Assembly (NCBI RefSeq): GCF_021155765.1 | Contig: NC_060110.1 | Span: 2,914,001 to 2,978,000 of the forward strand | Direction: 5' to 3' | Length of the DNA: 64,000 nt | Source: Diprion similis | Taxonomy: Eukaryota; Arthropoda; Insecta; Hymenoptera; Diprionidae | Part shown: in pieces, positions 41,301 to 51,083 of the stretch | How the letters are laid out: the number at the start of each line of letters is the position of its first letter | Numbering within the stretch: the first letter of the stretch is position 1 | Notes under the pieces: generated by a model | Told to the model about the DNA's origin: nothing | Database searches by the model: none | What the model saw: the letters and a program-made list of their open reading frames with translations, nothing else | Translations under genes and position numbers: made by a program

Positions 41301-42859
41301 TCATACAAATCAATTCGGAGACCGGAAATTTTCGGCTCCAAAAATCGCAAAAAAAGTAAGGCTAATCCCTTTGGATTTTTTGCGAAAAATTCGACGACTT
41401 TGAAAAGTGCTGCAATTAATTCTTTAGGGCACTATTCCGACGTAATTTTGCGAGAGAAATCGATTGAGCGCAGTCCCAATACGCTGCGAGCAACGGATCA
41501 AAAGTTACAGCCAAAAAACTGGAGATTTTCATCGTCATTTCTCTGCTGTTGGTCGCAAGCTTTTTTTAATGTGTTTTTCGAGTTCCTGGGGTCCCAATTA
41601 GCCTAGGTACGGTCATACAAATCAATTCGGAGACCGGAAATTTTCGGCTCCAAAAATCGCAAAAAAAAAGTAAGGCTAACCCCTTTGGATTTTTTGCGAA
41701 AAATTCGACGACTTTGAAAAGTGCTGCAATTAATTCTTTAGGGCACTATTCCGACGTAATTTTGCGAGAGAAATCGATTGAGCGCAGTCCCAATACGCTG
41801 CGAGCAGCTGATCAAAAGTTACAGCCAAAAAACTGGAGATTTTCACCGTCATTTCTCTGCTGTTGGTCGCAAGCTTTTATTAATGTGTTTTTTGAGTTCC
41901 TGGGGTCCCAATTAGCCTAGAAACGGTCATACAAATCAATTCGGAGACCGAAAATTTCCGTCTCCAGAAATTGCAAAAAAAAGTAAGGCTAACCCCTTTG
42001 GACTTTTGGCGGAAATTTCGACGACTTCGAAAAGTGCTGCAATTAATTCTTTAGGGCACTATTTCGACGTAATTTTGCGAGAGAAATCGATTGAGCGCAG
42101 TCCCAATACGCTGCGAGCAACGGATCAAAAGTTACAGCCAAAAAACTGCAGATTTTGATCGTCATTTCTCTGCTGTTGGTCGCAAGCTTTTTTTAATGTG
42201 TTTTTTGAGTTCCTGGGGTCCCAATTAGCCAGGAAACGGTCATACAAATCAATTCGGAGACCGGAAATTTTCGGCTCCAAAAATCGCAAAAAAAGTAAGG
42301 CTAACCCCTTTGGATTTTTGGCGGAAATTTCGACGACTTTGAAAAGTGCTGCAATTGATTCTTTAGGGCACTGTTCCGACGTAATTTTGCGAGAGAAATC
42401 GATTGAGCGCAGTCCCAATACGCTGCGAGCAACTGATCAAAAGTTACAGCCAAAAAACTGCAGATTTTCATCGTCATTTCTCTGCTGTTGGTTGCAAGCT
42501 ATTTTTAATGTGTTTTTTGAGTTCCTGGGGTCCCAATTAGCCAAGAAACGGTCATACAAATCAATTCGGAGACCGGAAATTTTCGGCTCCAAAAATCGCA
42601 AAAAAAGTAAGGCTAACCCCTTTGGATTTTTTGCGAAAATTTCGACGACTTTGAAAAGTGCGGCAATTAATTCTTTAGGGCACTATTCCGACGTAATTTT
42701 GCGAGAGAAATCGATTGAGCGCAGTCCCAATACGCTGCGAGCAACGGATCAAAAGTTACAGCCAAAAAACTGCAGATTTTCATCGTCATTTCTCTGCTGT
42801 TGGTTGCAAGCTTTTTTTAATGTGTTTTTTGAGTTCCTGGGGTCCCAATTAGCCAAGAA

Positions 42860-44650
42860 ACGGTCATACAAATCAATTCGGAGACCGGAAATTTTCGGCT
42901 CCAAAAATCGCAAAAAAAGTAAGGCTAATCCCTTTGGATTTTTTGCGAAAAATTCGACGACTTTGAAAAGTGCTGCAATTAATTCTTTAGGGCACTATTC
43001 CGACGTAATTTTGCGAGAGAAATCGATTGAGCGCAGTCCCAATACGCTGCGAGCAACGGATCAAAAGTTACAGCCAAAAAACTGGAGATTTTCATCGTCA
43101 TTTCTCTGCTGTTGGTCGCAAGCTTTTTTCAATGTGTTTTTCGAGTTCCTGGGGTCCCAATTAGCCTAGGTACGGTCATACAAATCAATTCGGAGACCGG
43201 AAATTTTCGGCTCCAAAAATCGCAAAAAAAAAGTAAGGCTAACCCCTTTGGATTTTTTGCGATAAATTCGACGACTTTGAAAAGTGCTGCAATTAATTCT
43301 TTAGGGCACTATTCCGACGTAATTTTGCGAGAGAAATCGATTGAGCGCAGTCCCAATACGCTGCGAGCAGCTGATCAAAAGTTACAGCCAAAAAACTGGA
43401 GATTTTCACAGTCATTTCTCTGCTGTTGGTCGTAAGCTTTTATTAATGTGTTTTTTGAGTTCCTGGGGTCCCAATTAGCCTAGAAACGGTCATACAAATC
43501 AATTCGGAGACCGAAAATTTCCGTCTCCAGAAATTGCAAAAAAAAGTAAGGCTAACCCCTTTGGATTTTTTGCGAAAAATTCGACGACTTTGAAAAGTGC
43601 TGCAATTAATTCTTTAGGGCACTATTCCGACGTAATTCTGCGAGAGAAATCGATTAAGCGCAGTCCCAATACGCTGCGAGCAACGGATCAAAAGTTACAG
43701 CCAAATAACTGGAGATTTTCATCGTCATTTCTCTGCTGTTGGTCGCAAGCTTTTTTTAATGTGTTTTTCGAGTTCCTGGGGTCCCAATTAGCCTAGGTAC
43801 GGTCATACAAATCAATTCGGAGACCGGAAATTTTCGGCTCCAAAAATCGCAAAAAAAAAGTAAGGCTAACCCCTTTGGATTTTTTGCGAAAAATTCGACG
43901 ACTTTGAAAAGTGCTGCAATTAATTCTTTAGGGCACTATTCCGACGTAATTTTGCGAGAGAAATCGATTGAGCGCAGTCCCAATACGCTGCGAGCAGCTG
44001 ATCGAAAGTTACAGCCAAAAAACTGGAGATTTTCACCGTCATTTCTCTGCTGTTGGTCGCAAGCTTTTATTAATGTGTTTTTTGAGTTCCTGGGGTCCCA
44101 ATTAGCCTAGAAACGGTCATACAAATCAATTCGGAGACCGAAAATTTCCGTCTCCAGAAATTGCGAAAAAAAGTAAGGCTAACCCCTTTGGATTTTTTGC
44201 GAAAAATTCGACGACTTTGAAAAGTGCTGCAATTAATTCTTTAGGGCACTATTCCGACGTAATTCTGCGAGAGAAATCGATTAAGCGCAGTCCCAATACG
44301 CTGCGAGCAACGGATCAAAAGTTACAGCCAAATAACTGGAGATTTTCATCGTCATTTCTCTGCTGTTGGTCGCAAGCTTTTTTTAATGTGTTTTTTGAGT
44401 TCCTGGGGTCCCGATTAGCCAAGGAACGGTCATACAAATCAATTCGGAGACCGGAAATTTTCGGCTCCAAAAATCGCAAAAAAAGTAAGGCTAACCCCTT
44501 TGGATTTTTGGCGGAAATTTCGACGACTTTGGAAAGTGCTGCAATTAATTCTTTAGGGCACTATTTCGACGTAATTTTGCGAGAGAAATCGATTGAGCGC
44601 AGTCCCAATACGCTGCGAGCAACGGATCAAAAGTTACAGCCAAAAAACTG
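42860..44650 (+). repeat. satellite segment duplicated at 3441 bp spacing, copy 1
   Basis: About 5.5 monomers here recur 3441 bases (11 monomers) downstream. Diagnostic rare variants found in both places include GCGATAAATTCG (43259 and 46700), TTTTCACAGTCATT with GGTCGTAAGC, GCTGATCGAAAG, and GCGAAAAAAAGTAAGG. This copy is uninterrupted and contains the paralogue of the LINE insertion site at about 44156-44200. Confidence 0.8.
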
Positions 44651-47639
44651 CAGATTTTGATCGTCATTTCTCTGCTGTTGGTCGCAAGCTTTTTTTAATG
44701 TGTTTTTTGAGTTCCTGGGGTCCCAATTAGCCAGGAAACGGTCATACAAATCAATTCGGAGACCGGAAATTTTCGGCTCCAAAAATCGCAAAAAAAGTAA
44801 GGCTAATCCCTTTGGATTTTTTGCGAAAAATTCGACGACTTTGAAAAGTGCTGCAATTAATTCTTTAGGGCACTATTCCGACGTAATTTTGCGAGAGAAA
44901 TCGATTAAGCGCAGTCCCAATACGCTGCGAGCAACGGATCAAAAGTTACAGCCAAAAAACTGGAGATTTTCATCGTCATTTCTCTGCTGTTGGTTGCAAG
45001 CTTTTTTTAATGTGTTTTTCGAGTTCCTGGGGTCCCAATTAGCCTAGGTACGGTCATACAAATCAATTCGGAGACCGGAAATTTTCGGCTCCAAAAATCG
45101 CAAAAAAAAAGTAAGGCTAACCCCTTTGGATTTTTTGCGAAAAATTCGACGAATTTGAAAAGTGCTGCAATTAATTCTTTAGGGCACTATTCCGACGTAA
45201 TTTTGCGAGAGAAATCGATTGAGCGCAGTCCCAATACGCTGCGAGCAGTTGATCAAAAGTTACAGCCAAAAAACTGGAGATTTTCACCGTCATTTCTCTG
45301 CTGTTGGTCGCAAGCTTCTATTAATGTGTTTTTTGAGTTCCTGGGGTCCCAATTAGCCTAGAAACGGTCATACAAATCAATTCGGAGACCGAAAATTTCC
45401 GTCTCCAGAAATTGTAAAAAAAAGTAAGGCTAACCCCTTTGGATTTTTTGCGAAAAATTCGACGACTTTGAAAAGTGCTGCAATTAATTCTTTAGGGCAC
45501 TATTCCGACGTAATTCTGCGAGAGAAATCGATTAAGCGCAGTCCCAATACGCTGCGAGCAACGGATCAAAAGTTACAGCCAAAAAACTGCAGATTTTGAT
45601 CGTCATTTCTCTGCTGTTGGTCGCAAGCTTTTTTTAATGTGTTTTTTGAGTTCCTGGGGTCCCAATTAGCCAGGAAACGGTCATACAAATCAATTCGGAG
45701 ACCGGAAATTTTCGGCTCCAAAAATCGCAAAAAAAGTAAGGCTAACCCCTTTGGATTTTTGGCGGAAATTTCGACGACTTTGAAAAGTGCTGCGATTGAT
45801 TCTTTAGGGCACTGTTCCGACGTAATTTTGCGAGAGAAATCGATTGAGCGCAGTCCCAATACGCTGCGAGCAACGGATCAAAAGTTACAGCCAAAAAACT
45901 GGAGATTTTCATCGTCATTTCTCTGCTGTTGGTCGCAAGCTTTTTTTAATGTGTTTTTTGAGTTCCTGGGGTCCCGATTAGCCAAGGAACGGTCATACAA
46001 ATCAATTCGGAGACCGGAAATTTTCGGCTCCAAAAATCGCAAAAAAAGTAAGGCTAACCCCTTTGGACTTTTGGCGGAAATTTCGACGACTTTGGAAAGT
46101 GCTGCAATTAATTCTTTAGGGCACTATTTCGACGTAATTTTGCGAGAGAAATCGATTGAGCGCAGTCCCAATACGCTGCGAGCAACGGATCAAAAGTTAC
46201 AGCCAAAAAACTGCAGATTTTGATCGTCATTTCTCTGCTGTTGGTCGCAAGCTTTTTTTAATGTGTTTTTTGAGTTCCTGGGGTCCCAATTAGCCAGGAA
46301 ACGGTCATACAAATCAATTCGGAGACCGGAAATTTTCGGCTCCAAAAATCGCAAAAAAAGTAAGGCTAATCCCTTTGGATTTTTTGCGAAAAATTCGACG
46401 ACTTTGAAAAGTGCTGCAATTAATTCTTTAGGGCACTATTCCGACGTAATTTTGCGAGAGAAATCGATTGAGCGCAGTCCCAATACGCTGCGAGCAACGG
46501 ATCAAAAGTTACAGCCAAAAAACTGGAGATTTTCATCGTCATTTCTCTGCTGTTGGTCGCAAGCTTTTTTTAATGTGTTTTTCGAGTTCCTGGGGTCCCA
46601 ATTAGCCTAGGTACGGTCATACAAATCAATTCGGAGACCGGAAATTTTCGGCTCCAAAAATCGCAAAAAAAAAGTAAGGCTAACCCCTTTGGATTTTTTG
46701 CGATAAATTCGACGACTTTGAAAAGTGCTGCAATTAATTCTTTAGGGCACTATTCCGACGTAATTTTGCGAGAGAAATCGATTGAGCGCAGTCCCAATAC
46801 GCTGCGAGCAGCTGATCAAAAGTTACAGCCAAAAAACTGGAGATTTTCACAGTCATTTCTCTGCTGTTGGTCGTAAGCTTTTATTAATGTGTTTTTTGAG
46901 TTCCTGGGGTCCCAATTAGCCTAGAAACGGTCATACAAATCAATTCGGAGACCGAAAATTTCCGTCTCCAGAAATTGCAAAAAAAAGTAAGGCTAACCCC
47001 TTTGGATTTTTTGCGAAAAATTCGACGACTTTGAAAAGTGCTGCAATTAATTCTTTAGGGCACTATTCCGACGTAATTCTGCGAGAGAAATCGATTAAGC
47101 GCAGTCCCAATACGCTGCGAGCAACGGATCAAAAGTTACAGCCAAATAACTGGAGATTTCCATCGTCATTTCTCTGCTGTTGGTCGCAAGCTTTTTTTAA
47201 TGTGTTTTTCGAGTTCCTGGGGTCCCAATTAGCCTAGGTACGGTCATACAAATCAATTCGGAGACCGGAAATTTTCGGCTCCAAAAATCGCAAAAAAAAA
47301 GTAAGGCTAACCCCTTTGGATTTTTTGCGAAAAATTCGACGACTTTGAAAAGTGCTGCAATTAATTCTTTAGGGCACTATTCCGACGTAATTTTGCGAGA
47401 GAAATCGATTGAGCGCAGTCCCAATACGCTGCGAGCAGCTGATCGAAAGTTACAGCCAAAAAACTGGAGATTTTCACCGTCATTTCTCTGCTGTTGGTCG
47501 CAAGCTTTTATTAATGTGTTTTTTGAGTTCCTGGGGTCCCAATTAGCCTAGAAACGGTCATACAAATCAATTCGGAGACCGAAAATTTCCGTCTCCAGAA
47601 ATTGCGAAAAAAAGTAAGGCTAACCTTAGAATAGGATCT

Positions 47640-50600
47640 ATGAACACCAAAATACACAGCAAACAATACAAAACACTAGAAACGATAAATATGGCTACGT
47701 GGAACGAATACATACAGGAAATTCAACACATAAAAAATTACACATGCGAAGACGCTGAATCTCTTCGAAAAATAATAACAGAAGAACAAGGTATAAATGT
47801 ACTCCAAATGAACACAAGAAGCCTGCGGAGACACATGGACGAAATTCATTTGATGTTACAAGATATAAGAATACAAATGGACATAATAATTTTTACAGAA
47901 ACATGGATCAACTCTAAACAAGATCTATGGAAATACAAAGATTACACAGCTTTTTGGGCCAACAGTAAGATATCTGATAAAGACGGAATTGTTGTACTGG
48001 TTCACAAAAATTTAGAAGCTTATGACGCACAACTGAACATCGAAGGAGCCAATGGAATCAAATTGATTTTGAAGACCACTCAAGAGACCATTGAAATCTA
48101 CGCGATCTACAGATCCCCATCCGGAAATCTGAAGAAATTTATCGAAAGCTTGGACCAGGAATTGGGAGAAGGCACAACAAAAACGGCAATCATGGCAGGG
48201 GATATAAACATAGATATCAAGCCCGGCAGTAATGCCATCGATGGAGAAGAATACCTCAACGTTCTCAGCATGCATGGATACGTAGCAGCTATTACAACAC
48301 CGACGAGGGAAACAGATAACACAAGTACGTGCATTGATCATATATTTATAAAACAAAAAAATGTAGAAAACGTACGTGCAGCTGTACTAAAAACGACAAT
48401 TACTGACCATTATACAACTATACTACAAATAGGAAAAACAAGTAAGGATAGGACAAGGACAATACATGTGAACAAAGTCGACTACAACAAAGTAACAGAA
48501 ATAATTGAAAAAGAAAAATGGGAAAATGTGCTGAATGAACAAGACCTAGAAAAAGCTACCAAAAACCTAATTACCACTCTACAGAAAGCGGTCGAGGAAG
48601 CTACCAAAAAAATAACAATAACGAACAATAATAGAACGACAAAGCTGAAGCCGTGGGTAACAAATGGTCTCGTCAGAGCAATAAGACAAAGAAACAAGCT
48701 CGCCAAAAAAGCAAGAAGAGAGCCTTTCAATTCGGATCTACAAATAGAATACAAAATGTACCGCAAAACGCTAGTAAAGTTAATAGACAAAACAAAAAAT
48801 GAATATTACAGGAAGCAAATAACGGCAGCCGGAAACGATCAAAAACGAATATGGAAAGTAATTAGAGAAAACAAACTTCAAGAAAAAAAAAAGGAGGAAG
48901 CAAGCAAAATAAGGTTGAAACTCGAAGGCCAACAAGAAATTGAAACAAATGAGGAACGAATAGCAAACACCTTCAATGACTACTTCCTCTCTGTTGGAAA
49001 GCATTTAACAAATGAAATACCAACCCATCTGATTGGAAAGGACGAGAAAGTAAAGGGGGAAGCACAGAAAACGATATATCTATCACCTATAACGGAATCA
49101 GAAATAAGAAGACATATAACGCAGATGAAGTCACAGACAGCACCGGGAGAAGATGGAATAAAGGCGGAATTACTAAAATCAACGATCGAATACGTTGTAA
49201 AACCACTAGAATGCATATTCAATCGAAGCATATCAATTGGAACCTTCCCAGAGCAATTGAAAAAAAGCATAGTAATACCAGTATATAAAGCCGGTGAAAA
49301 AACAGATGCAACAAACTACAGACCTATCTCGCTCATAAGCAGCATAAGTAAGATTCTAGAAAAATGCATAAAAAACAGGCTAATAGAGTTCTTTGAAAAA
49401 AACAACATCCTCTCAAACACCCAGTACGGATTCAGAATGAATAAGAGTACACAGGATGCGATATACAAACTCACGAATCGTATTACGAGCAACCTCGATC
49501 AAGGAACCAAAACCATTGCCACATACCTGGATCTATCAAAAGCCTTCGATACAGTACAACATCACATCTTGCTCCGAAAACTAGAGAAAATGGGCATCAG
49601 AGGAATAGCCAATAAATGGTTTGGAAGCTACCTCGGGAACAGACAACAAAAAACAAGGATCGGGGACAGAAATAGCAGAGCAGGCGTAATAACAACGGGC
49701 GTCCCACAAGGGTCTGTACTTGGAGCAATATTGTATATTGTGTACACCAACGATCTGTGCAAAATGAAAATAGAATCAGAAATGATAGCCTATGCAGATG
49801 ACACGGTAATAATAACGACAGGAAATGACTGGAAGGAGGTTTATAGAAAAGCGAACACGGATATGGCAAAAATAAAGAGGTGGCTAGACAATCACAAACT
49901 AACCCTGAATGGGAACAAAACTAAGTACATGCGGTATAAAATTAATAAAATCAAAGATCCTGAAGACAGTGAATTCTTGATTCTGAAAATACACACTTGC
50001 GGAAAATACGAACCAGGATGCGGCTGTGAAGAAATAGAAATGAAAGAATGCATTAAATACCTGGGTGTCACGATCGATGAAAGAATGAAGTGGACTGAAC
50101 ACATAAAACGAACAGCAGCCAGACTACGACAAACAATTCACACGCTGCTCAATATCAGATCAATTGTAACACAGGACACGATGAGGAAAATCTACTATGC
50201 TCTAGTACACTCTATTATTGAATATGGGATAATAGCATGGGGAAATGCATACCAGAAAAATTTGAGACCACTGGAAATAATACAAAAAATGATACTACGA
50301 ATAGCCTTTTGGAAACCTCGGTATTACCCAAGTGATATGCTCTTTGCCATAACAAAAATACCGGACATACGCCAGGCTTACATGAAGAACGCACTAGTGC
50401 GTCTTAAACGAAATCCGGAAGAAATAGAACAAAGAAAGCTCACCCACGAACATGACACCAGAGCCAGGACACGAGGAAACCTCATACTTCCGAAAACTAA
50501 AACAACAATTGGGCACAGACAGGAAAGAGTTATTATAAACAAGCTGTATAATGAAATTCCATTAGAAATAAAGCAAAAATGTATACAGGGTTTCAAAAAA

Positions 50601-50663
50601 AGTATTAGTACTTGGATTTTACAGCAGGGAAGAATGTACTATGATAAACTGACTAACACCTAG
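47640..50663 (+). CDS. LINE ORF2: AP-like endonuclease plus reverse transcriptase
   Basis: An intact 1007-codon ORF. The N-terminal apurinic-type endonuclease (about residues 50-265) shows the expected motifs: NTRSL, TETW (E87), YRSP (Y157), AGDIN (D188/N190), IDHIF (D233/H234) and TDHY (D256/H257). A basic helical linker covers about 280-430. The reverse transcriptase (about 480-780) shows NYRPISL (559-565), QYGFR, YLDLSKAFDTV (catalytic D631), TGVPQGSVLG (686-695) and the YADD box (718-721). After it, KYLGVTIDERMKWTEHI and YYALVHSIIEYGI are typical of the C-terminal region of CR1/Jockey-group ORF2. A CxxxxxxxCxC-type Cys cluster, CGKYEPGCGCEE, lies just before KYLGV. No RNase H is recognised. 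With no frameshift or internal stop and all catalytic residues in place, this is a young copy. Confidence 0.93.
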   Translation: MNTKIHSKQYKTLETINMATWNEYIQEIQHIKNYTCEDAESLRKIITEEQGINVLQMNTRSLRRHMDEIHLMLQDIRIQMDIIIFTETWINSKQDLWKYKDYTAFWANSKISDKDGIVVLVHKNLEAYDAQLNIEGANGIKLILKTTQETIEIYAIYRSPSGNLKKFIESLDQELGEGTTKTAIMAGDINIDIKPGSNAIDGEEYLNVLSMHGYVAAITTPTRETDNTSTCIDHIFIKQKNVENVRAAVLKTTITDHYTTILQIGKTSKDRTRTIHVNKVDYNKVTEIIEKEKWENVLNEQDLEKATKNLITTLQKAVEEATKKITITNNNRTTKLKPWVTNGLVRAIRQRNKLAKKARREPFNSDLQIEYKMYRKTLVKLIDKTKNEYYRKQITAAGNDQKRIWKVIRENKLQEKKKEEASKIRLKLEGQQEIETNEERIANTFNDYFLSVGKHLTNEIPTHLIGKDEKVKGEAQKTIYLSPITESEIRRHITQMKSQTAPGEDGIKAELLKSTIEYVVKPLECIFNRSISIGTFPEQLKKSIVIPVYKAGEKTDATNYRPISLISSISKILEKCIKNRLIEFFEKNNILSNTQYGFRMNKSTQDAIYKLTNRITSNLDQGTKTIATYLDLSKAFDTVQHHILLRKLEKMGIRGIANKWFGSYLGNRQQKTRIGDRNSRAGVITTGVPQGSVLGAILYIVYTNDLCKMKIESEMIAYADDTVIITTGNDWKEVYRKANTDMAKIKRWLDNHKLTLNGNKTKYMRYKINKIKDPEDSEFLILKIHTCGKYEPGCGCEEIEMKECIKYLGVTIDERMKWTEHIKRTAARLRQTIHTLLNIRSIVTQDTMRKIYYALVHSIIEYGIIAWGNAYQKNLRPLEIIQKMILRIAFWKPRYYPSDMLFAITKIPDIRQAYMKNALVRLKRNPEEIEQRKLTHEHDTRARTRGNLILPKTKTTIGHRQERVIINKLYNEIPLEIKQKCIQGFKKSISTWILQQGRMYYDKLTNT

Positions 50664-50900
50664 AAAATAAGTGAATACCAAGACTCAATTAGGAATATAG
50701 AAGTTGTCTGAAGGTTTTGTCTGAATGTTTTCTTGTTACAAATGTAAGCAAATAAAAAAGTATCACCAACTTATTAGGTATAGATTAGGAAATAAGTACA
50801 TGTGTAGATTTAAATAACAACTCGGAATGATTGATCTGCGTAATATAGTGAACTATCAGGTGCGAATGAGAATATCTCAAATGCAAGCACACAATCACGC

Positions 50901-50926
50901 AAAAAAAAAAAAAAAAAAAAAAAAAA
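50901..50926 (+). repeat. A26 homopolymer inside the LINE 3' untranslated region
   Basis: A pure A-run of 26 bases lies 238 bases after the LINE stop codon and about 155 bases before the element's 3' end. It is not the terminal tail, which is made of TAAATC units. Confidence 0.8.
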
Positions 50927-51056
50927 TTGTAATTTAGGAAATTAAGTGACAACTTGTCACTAAGTAGAAAAAAGCAACTCCAGCCACACAAGCATAATTA
51001 GATGCTCAGGCATGGAGAACTGAAAATTATATGTAAACACGAAAAATATGTTTGTC

Positions 51057-51083
51057 AATAAATATAAATCTAAATCTAAATCT
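51057..51083 (+). repeat. LINE 3' terminus: AATAAA followed by a TAAATC hexamer tail
   Basis: AATAAA at 51057-51062 is followed closely by three tandem TAAATC units (51065-51082), and satellite sequence resumes directly. Short tandem tails in place of poly(A) are known for several non-LTR clades and arise during target-primed reverse transcription. Confidence 0.75.

Larger units (their letters stand above)
31645..47625 (+). repeat. 312-313 bp satellite DNA array, left part (about 51 monomers)
   Basis: Tandem head-to-tail monomers recur without unrelated sequence. An anchor beginning TTGAAAAGTGCTG recurs at 32028, 32341, 32654, 32966, 33280, 33592 and so on to 47345, a mean spacing of about 312.6. 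Fixed landmarks in most monomers are AGGCTAACCCCTTTGGA, TTCCGACGTAATT, AAATCGATTGAGCGCAG, CAATACGCTGCGAG, GCAAGCTTTTTTTAATG and TTCCTGGGGTCCCAATTAG. Length varies between 312 and 314, mainly in an A-run of 7-9. Most monomers carry one HindIII (AAGCTT) and one ClaI (ATCGAT) site; many also carry PstI (CTGCAG). The first monomer, at the GPN3 side, is clearly the most diverged. The long frames on both strands are by-products of a 104-codon monomer with few stops. Confidence 0.97.
47626..51081 (+). mobile_element. LINE-type non-LTR retrotransposon (CR1/Jockey-like) inserted in the satellite
   Basis: A 3.46 kb insertion interrupts one satellite monomer. The left junction falls after GGCTAACC (47625) and the right junction resumes at CTAACCCCTTTGG (51082). 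The uninterrupted paralogue at 44180-44195 reads GGCTAACCCCTTTGG, so the target duplication is ambiguous, between CC (2 bases) and CTAACC (6 bases). The body holds one ORF with endonuclease and reverse transcriptase, then a 418-base 3' region with an A-run of 26 (50901-50926), AATAAA at 51057, and a tail of three TAAATC hexamers. No long terminal repeats are present. Only 14 bases precede the first ATG and no ORF1 is seen, so the copy is either 5'-truncated near the start of ORF2 or belongs to a single-ORF family. Clade assignment is by motif impression only. Confidence 0.9.

Noticed and set aside
48012..48356. Antisense open frames within the LINE ORF
   Set aside because: They are shadows of the strongly supported endonuclease/RT frame; their translations are Cys/Phe/Ser-rich and unrecognisable.
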